Source: Pulveribacter suum (GTDB taxonomy: Bacteria; Pseudomonadota; Gammaproteobacteria; Burkholderiales; Burkholderiaceae_C). Taken from it: a DNA stretch of 64,000 bases. The notes under the pieces are model-generated. The model had not been told where the DNA came from and did not search any database. It worked only from the letters and a program-made list of their open reading frames with translations. The translations under genes were made by a program, and so were the position numbers. Location of the stretch: positions 2,686,501 through 2,750,500 of the forward strand of contig NZ_CP027792.1 of the NCBI RefSeq assembly GCF_003013695.1, read 5' to 3'. This document shows positions 46,813 to 56,297 of the stretch, piece by piece (positions within the stretch are counted from its first letter, which is position 1; the number at the start of each line of letters is the position of its first letter).

Positions 46813-49224
46813 TCATTGGCTCACGGTCTGCGTGCGGTAGTCGGCGTTGCCGGTGATCTCGCCTTCGGTGAACGGCATGCGCACCCACTCCTTGGCGCCG
46901 TAGGCCCGGGTGTAGTCGCCGTAGTGCGGCGAAGCCGGGTCATCCGACAGCGAGAAGGTCAGGAAGGTGTATGCCTGCACGCCGCTGGCGGGGAAGTTCA
47001 CCACCTGCATGTAGCTGTTGCCGTGCGGCTGGCCATCCATGCTGTAGCCGCCGGCGGTGATGGGGTTTTCCGAGCAGGTGATGGTGAAGTAGCCGACGCC
47101 GCCGCAGCCGCCAAACAACGGGATCTTGCCGCCGCCTCGCGTGGCGAACAGCACTTCGCCGCGCGGCGCATCCGGCGCGAAGCCCGAGGCCTGCACCGCT
47201 TGCACGGCGTCGGCCAAGGCCTTCTTCAGCGCATCGGCCGCGCCAGGGTTGATGCCGCGGGGCGTGTCCAGCGGCTGCGCCGGGTTGAACGCTACGGTGT
47301 ACAGCTGGGCGTCCGGCAGCTTGGCCGTCGCGCGCGTCCAGAACTCGTCCCACAGGTGCGAGCCGCGCGAGTCCTTGTTGCCGTGGTTGTCCCATTGGCG
47401 CAGCGCGCCGCAGGCGGCGGCATTGCTGGCGTCGCACACCAGCGCCAGGATTTCGTCCTTGAAGCGCTCTGCGCTGAACACACGGCTGTTCAGCACCATC
47501 TGGCGCACGATGGCGCTGGTGGCCTGATTGCCGGGGTAGCCGTCGGTGCCGGCCAGGCGCTCCAGCGCCATGGTGTGGCCCAGACGGGTGCGCAGCGTCT
47601 GCGCAGACGTGCCGGCCGGCCCGAAGATGCCGGGGTAGCCCGTCAGCGGCGCCGTGGCGTTGGCCAGCCAGTAGCTGTCGTTCATGTTGCCCACGTAGTC
47701 GCTGCGCAACAGGCTGGGCATGCGCGACGGACCGATGGCGCCGGGCTGCACCGAGTCGGCATCGCTTTGCCACTGGCAGGCCGAGTTGGCCCCGTTGAAG
47801 ATGGGCACGCCGGGCAGCAGCGGCGCCATGGCCTGGCCCACCGGCGTGGTGCACTGGGCCACCTGCGCGGGCGAGACATTGGGCACGGCGCCGATGTCGG
47901 CATACCAGGCCTGGGCGCTGCCGCGGCCCACGGCCACGGTGTTGACCCAGGGAATGGCGGACTCCTGCTTCTGGATGGCGATGAACTCATCGAGCGACTT
48001 GGCCTGGTTCCAGCGCATCCAGTTGCGGAAGGTGCGGTAGTTGTCGGCGTTGATGTCGCGGATGGCAAAGGCCGATTGCGGGTTCCAGCCCAGCGCCGGG
48101 TTCATGCTGCCCAGGTTGACCATGGGGCCGTACTCGCTCTTGTAGAGCGTGCGGGTCACGGCGCTGGTGCTGCCGTCGGCCTGGCGCACCGGCACGCTGA
48201 TGGGCACGGCCTTCATCTTCACGGCCTTGCCGTCCACCAGGTAGCTGGTGGCGTCGCCCTGCGCCAGGGTCAGCTGGAAGAAGCCGAAACGCCGCGCCGT
48301 GGAGACGGTGTGGCTCCAGGCCACGTTCTCGTTGAAGCCGATCAGCACCATGGGCACGCCCAGGAAGGACGCGCCGCTCACATTCAGCTCGCCGGGGATG
48401 GTCAGCTGGGCCTGGTAGAAACGGTCTGCCCCCTTCCAGAACCAGTGCGGGTTGCCGAACATGACCGGCCCGTCGCCGCCCGTGACGGCGCTGCCGAAGC
48501 CGTACATGTTGCTGCCGATGCCGCGCGTGCCGGCCACCTGCAGGCGCGGCGGGGCGATGTCTTCGGGCGCCAGGGCTGCCAGCTGCTGCTTGGCGGCAGC
48601 GCTGGCGCCCGGCGGCGTGGCGTTAGCGATGGCGGCCACGAAATTGCTGTAGCCCCCCGCCAGGTTGGCCGCGTACATGCGCCGCCACAGGTCGTCTTCG
48701 GCAATGGGCTGCACCCAGCCCTCGCCGCGGCAGGCGGCATGTGCCGTGCCGGCCTTCTGGGCCTCGCCCACATAGCGGTTGTAGCCGGCGACGAAGCCGC
48801 TGACCAGGGCATGCATCTTCGCGTCCTGCGCGCCCGACATGGCGGCCACGACATCGGGCGAGACCACATGGCGGAAGAAGAAGTCGGAGTCGATGTTGCG
48901 CGGGCGGTCGATGGTGCTGTCATACACGGCGATGGCATCGCCGCCGAAGTGGCGCGAGCGCTCGCCGCGGTAGGTCAGGAAGGAATCGGCCAGGGTGCAC
49001 AGGTTGTCCTGCGCCTGGGCGTAACCCACGCCGTAGCCCAGGCCGCCCCAGTCCTGCGCCTTGACGTGGGGCACGCCCATGGTGGTGCGGCGGATCTCGG
49101 CGCTGTACTTCGCGCCGCCGTCGCTGCTGCCACCGCCACCGCCGCCGCAGGCGGCCAGGGCCGCCAGGGCCGCCAGCGTCAGAGCGACGCGCGGCCGTGC
49201 GCCGCGCAGCATCGTGTGTTGCAT
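46813..49224 (-). CDS. Penicillin/acyl-homoserine-lactone acylase family lipoprotein
   Basis: 803 residues, an N-terminal-nucleophile amidohydrolase. The lipobox is LAAC (Cys near residue 26), followed by a Gly/Ser linker (GGGGGGSSDGG). The alpha part begins RRTTMGVPHVKAQDWGGLGYG. The probable autoproteolysis site and nucleophile is S238 in GIGSNMYGF. Later landmarks are MFGNPHWFWKG, GASFLGVPMVLIGFNENVAWSHT and, in the beta part, LDEFIAIQ. Related enzymes cleave AHL signals, beta-lactams or other N-acyl compounds after export. CAGGAG precedes the ATG at 49224. The substrate is unknown. Confidence 0.85.
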   Translation of the reverse strand: MQHTMLRGARPRVALTLAALAALAACGGGGGGSSDGGAKYSAEIRRTTMGVPHVKAQDWGGLGYGVGYAQAQDNLCTLADSFLTYRGERSRHFGGDAIAVYDSTIDRPRNIDSDFFFRHVVSPDVVAAMSGAQDAKMHALVSGFVAGYNRYVGEAQKAGTAHAACRGEGWVQPIAEDDLWRRMYAANLAGGYSNFVAAIANATPPGASAAAKQQLAALAPEDIAPPRLQVAGTRGIGSNMYGFGSAVTGGDGPVMFGNPHWFWKGADRFYQAQLTIPGELNVSGASFLGVPMVLIGFNENVAWSHTVSTARRFGFFQLTLAQGDATSYLVDGKAVKMKAVPISVPVRQADGSTSAVTRTLYKSEYGPMVNLGSMNPALGWNPQSAFAIRDINADNYRTFRNWMRWNQAKSLDEFIAIQKQESAIPWVNTVAVGRGSAQAWYADIGAVPNVSPAQVAQCTTPVGQAMAPLLPGVPIFNGANSACQWQSDADSVQPGAIGPSRMPSLLRSDYVGNMNDSYWLANATAPLTGYPGIFGPAGTSAQTLRTRLGHTMALERLAGTDGYPGNQATSAIVRQMVLNSRVFSAERFKDEILALVCDASNAAACGALRQWDNHGNKDSRGSHLWDEFWTRATAKLPDAQLYTVAFNPAQPLDTPRGINPGAADALKKALADAVQAVQASGFAPDAPRGEVLFATRGGGKIPLFGGCGGVGYFTITCSENPITAGGYSMDGQPHGNSYMQVVNFPASGVQAYTFLTFSLSDDPASPHYGDYTRAYGAKEWVRMPFTEGEITGNADYRTQTVSQ

Positions 49225-49373
49225 GTGAATGTCTCCTGTTGTTGTGGTTGGTTGCCCTCATTCGCTGGCGGGCAGCGGCGGGCCACGCCAGCATAGGAGG
49301 AAACAGGCCCGCTGTGCATGGGGCCGTGCAGGCATCGGCAGGAAGGGACTGGCACCGCCCCGGGCGGCGGCGG

Positions 49374-50423
49374 TCAGGCGCGTGCGTGCGCCTCGAAGCA
49401 CTCGACCAGCCGGTCTTGCCAGGCGCGGCGCTGGCCCTCGGGCGCAAAGCTGGCGGCAAAGCTGTTGTGCGCCAGCTGCCAGGCATCGTGCGCAGTCAGC
49501 TGCGGCACGGCGGCGAAGACCTGTGTGAAGTTCTCGTTGATGTAGCCACCGAAATAGGCCGGGTCGTCAGAGTTCACCGTGGCGGCCAGGCCTGCGTCCA
49601 GCAGGCGTTTGAGGTTGTGCTGCGAAAGCTCGGGGAACACGCGCAGCTTCAGGTTGGACAGCGGGCACACCGTGAGCGCAATGCGGTCCTGCGCCAGGCG
49701 GCGCATCAGGGCCGCGTCGTGCACGGCCTGCACGCCGTGGTCGATGCGCTCGACGCGCAGCACGTCCAGCGCGCTCCAGATGAAGGCCGGCGGGCCCTCC
49801 TCGCCCGCGTGGGCCACCAGGCGCAGGCCCAGCTGGCGGCAGCGGGCGAACACGCGGGCGAATTTCTCCGGCGGGTGGCCCAGCTCGCTGCTGTCCAGGC
49901 CCACGCCGACGATGTGCTCGAGCAGCGGCATGGCCTGCTCCAGCGTGGCGAAGGCGTCCTCCTCGCTCAGGTGGCGCAAAAAGCACAGGATCAGCGAGGA
50001 CGAGATGCCCAGCTCGGCGCGCGCGTCCACGCAGGCGCGGTGCAGGCCGCGCACGACCGTCTCCATGCTGACGCCGCGCGCCGTGTGCGTCTGCGGATCG
50101 AAGAAGACCTCCGCGTGCGCTACGTTATCCATAGCTGCCTGCGCAAGGTAGGCGCGGGCCATATCGTAGAAATCCTGCTCATGCAGCAGCACGCTGGCGC
50201 CGGCGTAGTAGATGTCCAGAAAGCTCTGCAGGTCGCTGAAGGCATACGCCCGGCGCAGCGCCTCGACGTCGGCATAGGGCAGCGCCACGCCGTTCCTTTG
50301 TGCCAGGGCGAAGATCACCTCAGGCTCCAGCGAGCCCTCGATGTGGATGTGCAGCTCGGCTTTCGGCATGGCGGCCAGCAGCGCGGGCAGGCGCTCGCGG
50401 GCGATGGGGGGCGGTGTGAACAT
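49374..50423 (-). CDS. Adenine deaminase (adenosine-deaminase-like family)
   Basis: 349 residues, a metal-dependent TIM-barrel deaminase. Metal and active-site elements are [10 protein letters not shown] (H25, H27), [17 protein letters not shown] and [39 protein letters not shown] and [10 protein letters not shown] resemble yeast Aah1 and Pseudomonas adenine deaminases more than true adenosine deaminases, so adenine to hypoxanthine is the better call; this rests on recalled sequences. Nearby xdhAB would take hypoxanthine on to urate. Residues 94-102 are coded by DNA matching the dispersed repeat. The ATG at 50423 lies 26 bp after the DUF3422 stop. Confidence 0.85.
   Translation of the reverse strand: MFTPPPIARERLPALLAAMPKAELHIHIEGSLEPEVIFALAQRNGVALPYADVEALRRAYAFSDLQSFLDIYYAGASVLLHEQDFYDMARAYLAQAAMDNVAHAEVFFDPQTHTARGVSMETVVRGLHRACVDARAELGISSSLILCFLRHLSEEDAFATLEQAMPLLEHIVGVGLDSSELGHPPEKFARVFARCRQLGLRLVAHAGEEGPPAFIWSALDVLRVERIDHGVQAVHDAALMRRLAQDRIALTVCPLSNLKLRVFPELSQHNLKRLLDAGLAATVNSDDPAYFGGYINENFTQVFAAVPQLTAHDAWQLAHNSFAASFAPEGQRRAWQDRLVECFEAHARA
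50119..50144 (-). repeat. Partial match to the dispersed repeat inside the deaminase gene
   Basis: In the gene sense GCGCAGGCAGCTATGGATAA then CGTAGC. The copy at 41335-41380 has GCGCAGGCAGCTATGAATAG then CATAGC: 23 of 26 bases agree. The codons GCA, GCT and GTA used here are unusual for this GC-rich gene. Chance similarity is not excluded. Confidence 0.4.
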
Positions 50424-50449
50424 GGCGCTTGTCTCCGTCGTCGTCTTTG

Positions 50450-51754
50450 TCAGTGGGGGGTGGCAGAAAACATCCGGTGGTGCAGCCGGCGCAGCGACCA
50501 CCATACCGACAGCGCCACCACGGGAATGGCCAGCGCCGCCGTGGTCTCCGGCGCCAGCGGCCAGCCCAGGGCCTGCGCGCCACGGGCCAGGTAGCTGACC
50601 AGCCCGACGATGTAGTAGGTGATGGCCGCCACCGACAGGCCCTCCACGGTGGACTGCAGTTTCAGCTGCAGGCCCTGGCGCTGGTTCATGGCCGCCAGCA
50701 GCTGCTGGCTGCTTTGCTGCTGCTCGATCTCCACCCGCGTGCGCAGCAGGTTGCTGATGCGCGAGACGCGCTGCGACAGCGCGTCCTGGCGCCGCGCGGC
50801 CCATTCGCAGGTGGCGCGTGCGGGCGACAGGCGCCGGTCCATGAATTCGCGGATGGTTTGCAGCCCGGCCAGGCGCGATTCGGCGATGTCCTGGATGCGC
50901 GTGTCCAGCAGCTCGAAGTACGCCCGGCTGGCGGAAAAGCGCGAGTGCGTGGCGGCGTACTGGCTCTCGACCTTGCCCGCCAGGCGGGTCAGGCGGTCCA
51001 GCAGTTCGGGCTCGTCATTGCGGCTGGCGCTGCGGATGGCGCCCGCCAGCGCGGCCAGCTCGGCCTCGGCCATCGCCAGCTCGCGCCCGGCGGCGCGCGC
51101 GGCCGGCAGGCCCAGCATGGCCGCCATGCGGTAGGTCTCGATCTCCAGCAGGCGCAGCACCAGGCGGCCCAGTCGGCGCGGCGTCAGGCTGCCGGCCAGC
51201 AGCACCATGCGCGAGTAGCCATCGGCGTGGATGCAGAAGTCGGTATAGACCTCGCCATAGCCGTCGGCCACGGTGGAGGCGACCAGGTTTTCCTCGTGCA
51301 GCACCTGGCGGATCAGCGCGCCGCCCGGCACACCCTGCGCCGGCAGCACCCACAGGTGCATGGCGCTCAGAGCCTGGCCGGGCAGCTGCGAAACCCACGT
51401 CTGCCGCACCGATTGCACTGCCGTCTCGGGCTCGCCCGGGCCGCCCCACTGGCCGGCCTCCAGCGGCACGGTGAAGGTCCAGGTGACGAACTCGGTGTGC
51501 AGCTCCCAGCGCAGGCGCCAGGCCCCCAGATCCACGCGCAGGTGGATGCACTCGGCGTCCGGCGGCGGCTGGTGGTGGTCGCGCAGCAGTGCGGCCAGGT
51601 GCGCGCGGCTGGCCTCGCGCCCGGCGGCGTCGGCCTGCATGACGATGTGCGTCAGCGCCAGCGGCGCGCTCAGGGCTTCGGGCGGGCGGGCATGCACTTC
51701 GTTGTGCAGCACGGCGCGGTCGGGGTGCTGGTGGGGCAGGTGCGGCGCGGGCAT
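50450..51754 (-). CDS. DUF3422 family membrane-anchored protein
   Basis: 434 residues. The start of the protein, [20 protein letters not shown], is the DUF3422 hallmark. A soluble N-terminal region (about 1-215) is followed by a long helical stretch (about 220-370) and two C-terminal membrane helices (about 375-420). Function unknown. It lies between the BMP transporter operon and the adenine deaminase gene, all on the minus strand, and is probably cotranscribed with the deaminase (26-bp gap). An ATG further upstream would add about 38 unconserved residues. Confidence 0.85.
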   Translation of the reverse strand: MPAPHLPHQHPDRAVLHNEVHARPPEALSAPLALTHIVMQADAAGREASRAHLAALLRDHHQPPPDAECIHLRVDLGAWRLRWELHTEFVTWTFTVPLEAGQWGGPGEPETAVQSVRQTWVSQLPGQALSAMHLWVLPAQGVPGGALIRQVLHEENLVASTVADGYGEVYTDFCIHADGYSRMVLLAGSLTPRRLGRLVLRLLEIETYRMAAMLGLPAARAAGRELAMAEAELAALAGAIRSASRNDEPELLDRLTRLAGKVESQYAATHSRFSASRAYFELLDTRIQDIAESRLAGLQTIREFMDRRLSPARATCEWAARRQDALSQRVSRISNLLRTRVEIEQQQSSQQLLAAMNQRQGLQLKLQSTVEGLSVAAITYYIVGLVSYLARGAQALGWPLAPETTAALAIPVVALSVWWSLRRLHHRMFSATPH

Positions 51755-51815
51755 GGGCGTGGTCGGCGTCGGGTGGGCGGCGCAGGTGGCGAACAGGCCG
51801 GCCGCGCGCACGCCA

Positions 51816-51847
51816 GAAAACACAAGGGGCCGCACACAGGCGGCCCC
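51816..51847 (-). terminator. Probable terminator after the BMP transporter operon
   Basis: On the minus strand GGGGCCG (complement of 51841-51847) pairs with CGGCCCC (complement of 51826-51832), followed by TTGTGTTTT. The T-run is imperfect. Confidence 0.55.
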
Positions 51848-51896
51848 GATGGGCGGGCACCGCGCCACAGCGCCGCGCCCGTCATGGCCGGACGGC

Positions 51897-53057
51897 TTAC
51901 TTGGCGCCCGGCACCTGGCCTTCCACGCCCTTGACGAAGAAGTTGATGCCGGTGAGGAACTTGTCGTCAGCCGCCTTGCCGTCTTCCAGCACGGCCTTGC
52001 CGGCGTTGTCCATGACGGGGCCCTGCCAGATGACCAGCGTGCCGTCCTTCAGGCCCTTCTTGGCTTCCTCGACCTTTGCCTTGAGTTCCGCCGGCACGTC
52101 CTCGGCGATGGACACCAGGTCCACCGCGCCTTCCTTGACGCCCCACCAGGCCTGGCCGGTCTGCCAGCTGCCGTTCAGCACGTCGTTCACGGTCTTGGTG
52201 TAGTAGGGCACCCAGTTGATGACGGCCGAGCCCAGATGGGCCTGCGGGCCGTAGGCGGTCATGTCCGAATCCCAGCCGAAGGCGCGCTTGCCCTTTTCCT
52301 GGGCGGTCTTGAGCACGGCGGGCGAGTCGGTGTTCTGGAACAGCACGTCGGCGCCGCCGTTGATCAGCGACGTGGCGGCCTCGGTTTCCTTGGGCGGGTT
52401 GAACCAGTCGTTGACCCAGACCACCTTGGTCTTGATGGCCGGGTTCACGCTCTGCGCGCCCAGGGTGAAGCTGTTCAGGTTGCGCAGCACTTCGGGGATC
52501 GGCACCGAGCCCACCACGCCCAGCGTGCCGGTCTTGGTCATGCCGCCGGCGATGATGCCGGCCAGGTAGGCGCCCTCGTAGGTGCGGCTGTCGTAGGTGC
52601 GCACGTTGGCGCTGGTCTTGTAGCCGGTGGCGTGCTCGAACTTCACGTCGGGGAACTCGGCGCCCAGCTTCTGCATGGTGTCCATGTAGCCGAAGGTGGT
52701 GCCGAAGATCAGCTTGTTGCCCTGCGTGACCAGGTCGCGCAGCACGCGCTCGGCGTCGGCGCCCTCGGGCACGCTTTCCACGTAGGTGGTCTTGATCTTG
52801 TCGCCGAACTCGGCTTCGAGCTTCTTGCGCGCCTGGTCGTGGGCGAACGTCCAGCCGCCGTCGCCCACCGGGCCGATGTAGGCAAAGCCGATCTTGAGCG
52901 GCTCGTTGCTGGGGGCCGGGGCGGCAGCAGCCGGCTCGGCCGGGGCGGCGGCGGGCGCGGGCGCCGGCTCGTCCTTCTTGCCGCAGGCCACCAGGGCAGC
53001 GGCAGCGGCGCCCAGCGCGGCCAGGCGCATCAGGGAACGCTTGTTCAGATCGGTCAT
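51897..53057 (-). CDS. BMP family ABC transporter substrate-binding lipoprotein, copy 1
   Basis: 386 residues. The lipobox is LVAC (Cys near residue 25), then an Ala/Pro-rich linker. The PnrA/BmpA fold begins KIGFAYIGPVGDGGWTFAHD. IFGTTFGYMDTM, GAYLAGIIAGGMTKTGTLGVVG and the aromatic-rich QAWWGVKEGAVDL follow. BMP proteins bind nucleosides or related purines. Last gene of the transporter operon, 44 bp after a paralogous binding protein. The C-terminus TGINFFVKGVEGQVPGAK is shared with the paralogue. Confidence 0.9.
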   Translation of the reverse strand: MTDLNKRSLMRLAALGAAAAALVACGKKDEPAPAPAAAPAEPAAAAPAPSNEPLKIGFAYIGPVGDGGWTFAHDQARKKLEAEFGDKIKTTYVESVPEGADAERVLRDLVTQGNKLIFGTTFGYMDTMQKLGAEFPDVKFEHATGYKTSANVRTYDSRTYEGAYLAGIIAGGMTKTGTLGVVGSVPIPEVLRNLNSFTLGAQSVNPAIKTKVVWVNDWFNPPKETEAATSLINGGADVLFQNTDSPAVLKTAQEKGKRAFGWDSDMTAYGPQAHLGSAVINWVPYYTKTVNDVLNGSWQTGQAWWGVKEGAVDLVSIAEDVPAELKAKVEEAKKGLKDGTLVIWQGPVMDNAGKAVLEDGKAADDKFLTGINFFVKGVEGQVPGAK

Positions 53058-53101
53058 GGAGCAGTCCTTGTCAAGGGTGGGTTGTGGGTCTTCGCGCGCG
53101 C

Positions 53102-54253
53102 TCACTTGCCTTCGGTGCCCGGCACCTTGCCTTCCACGCCAGCCACGAAGAAATTGATGCCGGTGAGGAACTTGTCGTCGGCCTTCTGGCCCTCGGCCAG
53201 CAGTTCCTTGTCCGCGTTGTCCCTGATCGGGCCGGTCCAGACGGCGAAGCTGCCGTCCTTCAGGCCGTCGCGCGCCTTGGCCACGCGGTCCTTGATCTCC
53301 TGCGGCACGTCGTCGGCGATCTTCAGCAGGTCGATGGCGCCTTCCTTGACACCCCACCAGTAGTTGCCCTGCGGCCAGTGGCCGGCCAGCGTGTCCTCGA
53401 CCACCTTGGTGTAGTAGGGCGTCCAGTCAATCACGGCCGAGCCCAGGTGCGCCTTGGGGGCGTAGCTGCTCATGTCGCCGTCCTTGCCGAAGGCGCGGGC
53501 GCCGCGCTCCTCGGCCGTCTTCAGCACCGAGGGCGAGTTGGTGTTCTGGTACAGCACGTCCACGCCGCCGTTGATGAGCGAGGTGGCCGCTTCTGCTTCC
53601 TTGGGCGGGCTGAACCACTCGTTCACCCAGACCACCTTGGCCTTGATGGACGGGTCCACGCTCTGCGCGCCCAGCACGAAGCTGTTGACGTTGCGCACCA
53701 CCTCGGGGATGGGCACCGAGGCCACCACGCCGATGGTCTTGGTTTTGGTCATGCCGCCGGCGACGATGCCCGCCAGGTAGGCGCCCTCGAAGGTCTTGGT
53801 GTCGTAGGTGGCGACGTTGTCGCTTTGCTTGTAGCCGGTGGCGTGCTCGAACTTCACGTCCTTCAGGTCGGCCGCGACCTTCTGCACGAACTCCTGGTAG
53901 CCGAAGCTGGTGGCGAAGATCAGCTTGGTGCCCTGCCCCGCCATGTCACGCATGACGCGCTCGCTGTCCGCGCTCTCGGGCACGCTCTCGACGAACGAGG
54001 TCTCGATCTTGTCACCGAACTTCTCCTGGATCGCCTTGCGGCCCAGGTCGTGCTGGTAGGTCCAGCCGCCGTCGCCGATGGGGCTGACGTACATGAAGCC
54101 GATCTTGAGCTTGTCGGCCACCGGCGCGGCTGCCGGGGCGGGGGCCACGGGCGCTGCGGCCTCTTCCTTCTTGCCGCAGCCGGCCAGCACCGCAAAGGCG
54201 GCGGCCGAGAGCAGGGAAGCCTTGAGCAGGGACCGTTTGTTCATGGGGTTCAT
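53102..54253 (-). CDS. BMP family ABC transporter substrate-binding lipoprotein, copy 2
   Basis: 383 residues, a full-length paralogue of the neighbouring gene. The lipobox is LAGC, followed by an Ala/Pro/Val linker. The fold starts KIGFMYVSPIGDGGWTYQHD; the pocket segment NYWWGVKEGAIDL is nearly identical to copy 1. Two ATGs (54253 and 54244) are possible; neither has a strong Shine-Dalgarno. Two receptors for one transporter suggest two ligands or two affinities, for example nucleoside and free base. Confidence 0.9.
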   Translation of the reverse strand: MNPMNKRSLLKASLLSAAAFAVLAGCGKKEEAAAPVAPAPAAAPVADKLKIGFMYVSPIGDGGWTYQHDLGRKAIQEKFGDKIETSFVESVPESADSERVMRDMAGQGTKLIFATSFGYQEFVQKVAADLKDVKFEHATGYKQSDNVATYDTKTFEGAYLAGIVAGGMTKTKTIGVVASVPIPEVVRNVNSFVLGAQSVDPSIKAKVVWVNEWFSPPKEAEAATSLINGGVDVLYQNTNSPSVLKTAEERGARAFGKDGDMSSYAPKAHLGSAVIDWTPYYTKVVEDTLAGHWPQGNYWWGVKEGAIDLLKIADDVPQEIKDRVAKARDGLKDGSFAVWTGPIRDNADKELLAEGQKADDKFLTGINFFVAGVEGKVPGTEGK

Positions 54254-54294
54254 TGCGATGATGAGGATGGAAAAACGACGGGAAAAGCAGCGCG

Positions 54295-55215
54295 TCAGCC
54301 GCCTGGATGGAAGGGCCGCCCGAGCGAGGCCGGCATGTTCGCACGAATCCACGCCGGGTTGCGGGAGATCAACACCAGCACCACGATCGTCGCCACATAG
54401 GGCAGCATGGACAGCAGCTGGCTGGCCACCTGCACGCCCGAGGCCTGCAAATGGAACTGCAGCATGGTCACCCCGCCGAACAGGTAGGCGCCCAGCAGCA
54501 CCCGCGCCGGCCGCCAGGTGGCAAACGTGGTCAGCGCCAGCGCGATCCAGCCGCGCCCGGCCACCATGCCCTCCACCCACAGGGGCGTATAGACGGTGGA
54601 GATGTAGGCCCCAGCCAGCCCGCACAGCGCGCCGCCGGCCGCCACCGCCCCCAGGCGAATGCGCCGCACCGAGTAGCCCAGCGCATGCGCCGACTCGGGC
54701 GACTCGCCCACCGAGCGCAGCACCAGCCCCGCGCGCGTGCGGTACAGAAACCACACCATGGCCGCCGCCAGCGCCATGGTCCCGTACACCAGCGGGTGCA
54801 ACGTGCCGAGCGCGGGGCCGAGCATGGGCAGATCGCTCAGGCCCGGCCAGGCGAACTTGGGTGTGTCGGGCAGCTTGGCCTGCACGTAGCCGATGCCCAG
54901 AAAGGCCGAAAAACCCACGCCGAACAGCGACAGCGCCAGCCCCGTGGCGTACTGGTTGGTGTTGAACCAGATGACCAGCACGCCGAACAGCGCCGCCAGC
55001 AGCGCCCCGGTGGCCATGCCGGCCACGAAGCCCAGCGTGAAGCTGCCCGTATGCACCACGGTGGCGAACGCCGCCACGGCGGCGCACAGCATCATCCCTT
55101 CCGCCCCCAGGTTGACGATGCCGGACTTCTCGTTGATGAGCAGGCCCAGCGAGGCCAGTGCCAGCACGGTGCCGGCGCTGAGCGTGGAGCCCAGCAGCAA
55201 TGCGTACGATTCCAT
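54295..55215 (-). CDS. BMP-type ABC transporter permease 2 (NupQ/YufQ-like)
   Basis: 306 residues with about eight membrane helices. LLINEKSGIVNLGAEGMMLCAA is the conserved start of this branched-chain/BMP permease family, given here in part, and GAYISTVYTPLWVEGMVAGRGWIALAL lies near the coupling region. The ATG overlaps the upstream permease stop by one base (TGATG), indicating translational coupling. Inner-membrane half of the importer. Confidence 0.92.
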   Translation of the reverse strand: MESYALLLGSTLSAGTVLALASLGLLINEKSGIVNLGAEGMMLCAAVAAFATVVHTGSFTLGFVAGMATGALLAALFGVLVIWFNTNQYATGLALSLFGVGFSAFLGIGYVQAKLPDTPKFAWPGLSDLPMLGPALGTLHPLVYGTMALAAAMVWFLYRTRAGLVLRSVGESPESAHALGYSVRRIRLGAVAAGGALCGLAGAYISTVYTPLWVEGMVAGRGWIALALTTFATWRPARVLLGAYLFGGVTMLQFHLQASGVQVASQLLSMLPYVATIVVLVLISRNPAWIRANMPASLGRPFHPGG

Positions 55216-56297
55216 CAGGCCCGCCCCCCGCGGTTCATGCCGACCCAGCGCACGCGGTAGGCAATGAGCGTGTCGCACGCCAGCAGCGTGAACAGCAGCA
55301 GGCCCTGGAACACGCCGGTGAGTGATTTGGGCAGCCCCAGGCGCGACTGCGCCAGCTCGCCGCCGATGTAGAACATGCTCATCAAAATGGCCGACAGCAC
55401 CATGCCCACCGGGTGCAGCCGCCCCACGAAGGCCACGATGATGGCCGCGAAACCGTAGCCGGCCGGCACGTAGGGCGTCAGCTGCCCGATGGGCCCGGCA
55501 ACCTCCAGCGCGCCGGCCAGGCCGGCCGTGGCGCCGGAGAGGAGCAGCGCCGTCCACAGCGTGCGGCGCGAGGAAAAGCCCGCGTAGCGCGCCGCCGCCG
55601 GGGCCAGGCCGCCCACCTGCAGCGCAAAGCCCGCGCGGGTGCGGAACAAGAACACCCACAGGAGCGCCGCGCTGACGAGCGCCAGCGGCAGCCCGATGGT
55701 CACGCGCGAGCCGGCGAACAGCTTCGGGATCTGCGTGGCGCGTTCAAACATGCGCGTCTGCGGAAAGTTGTAGCCCAGCGGGTCCTTCCACGGGCCATAG
55801 ACCAGGTAGCCCAGCAGCAGCGTGGCCACATAGACCAGCATCAGGCTGACCAGGATCTCGTTGGCGTTGAAGCGGTCGCGCAGGAAGGCCACGATGCCCG
55901 CCCAGGCCATGCCGCCCAGCATGCCGGCCCCCAGGATGGCCGGGATGATCCACGGGCCCGTGCCCTTGTCCGCCAGCAGCGCCATGCCTCCCGCTGCCAC
56001 TGCGCCAATGACGAACTGCCCCTCGGCGCCGATGTTCCAGATGTTGGAGCGAAAGCACACCGCCAGGCCCAGCGCCACCAGCAAGAGCGGCGTGGCCTTC
56101 ACCGCCAGCTCGCCCAGCCCATAGGCCGATTTGACCGGCTCCCAGAAGAACACCTGCAGGCCGCGCACCGGGTCCTTGCCCAGCAGGGCGAACAGGGCCA
56201 CGCCGATCAGCACCGTGATGGCCAGCGCCAGCAGGGGCGACGCCCAGGTCCACACCCGCGAGGCCTGCGGCCGCGCCTCAAGCTTGAGCATGGCCAC
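55215..56297 (-). CDS. BMP-type ABC transporter permease 1 (NupP/YufP-like)
   Basis: 360 residues with about ten membrane helices. CFRSNIWNIGAEGQFVIGA and FNANEILVSLMLVYVA are family signatures. GFAAIIVAFVGRLHPVGMVLSA lies in the second half. The start overlaps the ATPase gene by 20 bp (an in-frame ATG two codons later is also possible). It forms the heterodimeric channel with permease 2. Confidence 0.92.
   Translation of the reverse strand: MAMLKLEARPQASRVWTWASPLLALAITVLIGVALFALLGKDPVRGLQVFFWEPVKSAYGLGELAVKATPLLLVALGLAVCFRSNIWNIGAEGQFVIGAVAAGGMALLADKGTGPWIIPAILGAGMLGGMAWAGIVAFLRDRFNANEILVSLMLVYVATLLLGYLVYGPWKDPLGYNFPQTRMFERATQIPKLFAGSRVTIGLPLALVSAALLWVFLFRTRAGFALQVGGLAPAAARYAGFSSRRTLWTALLLSGATAGLAGALEVAGPIGQLTPYVPAGYGFAAIIVAFVGRLHPVGMVLSAILMSMFYIGGELAQSRLGLPKSLTGVFQGLLLFTLLACDTLIAYRVRWVGMNRGGRA

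Noticed and set aside
46786-49296. Long plus-strand open frame opposite the acylase gene
   Set aside because: Shadow caused by base composition; no motif or start signal.
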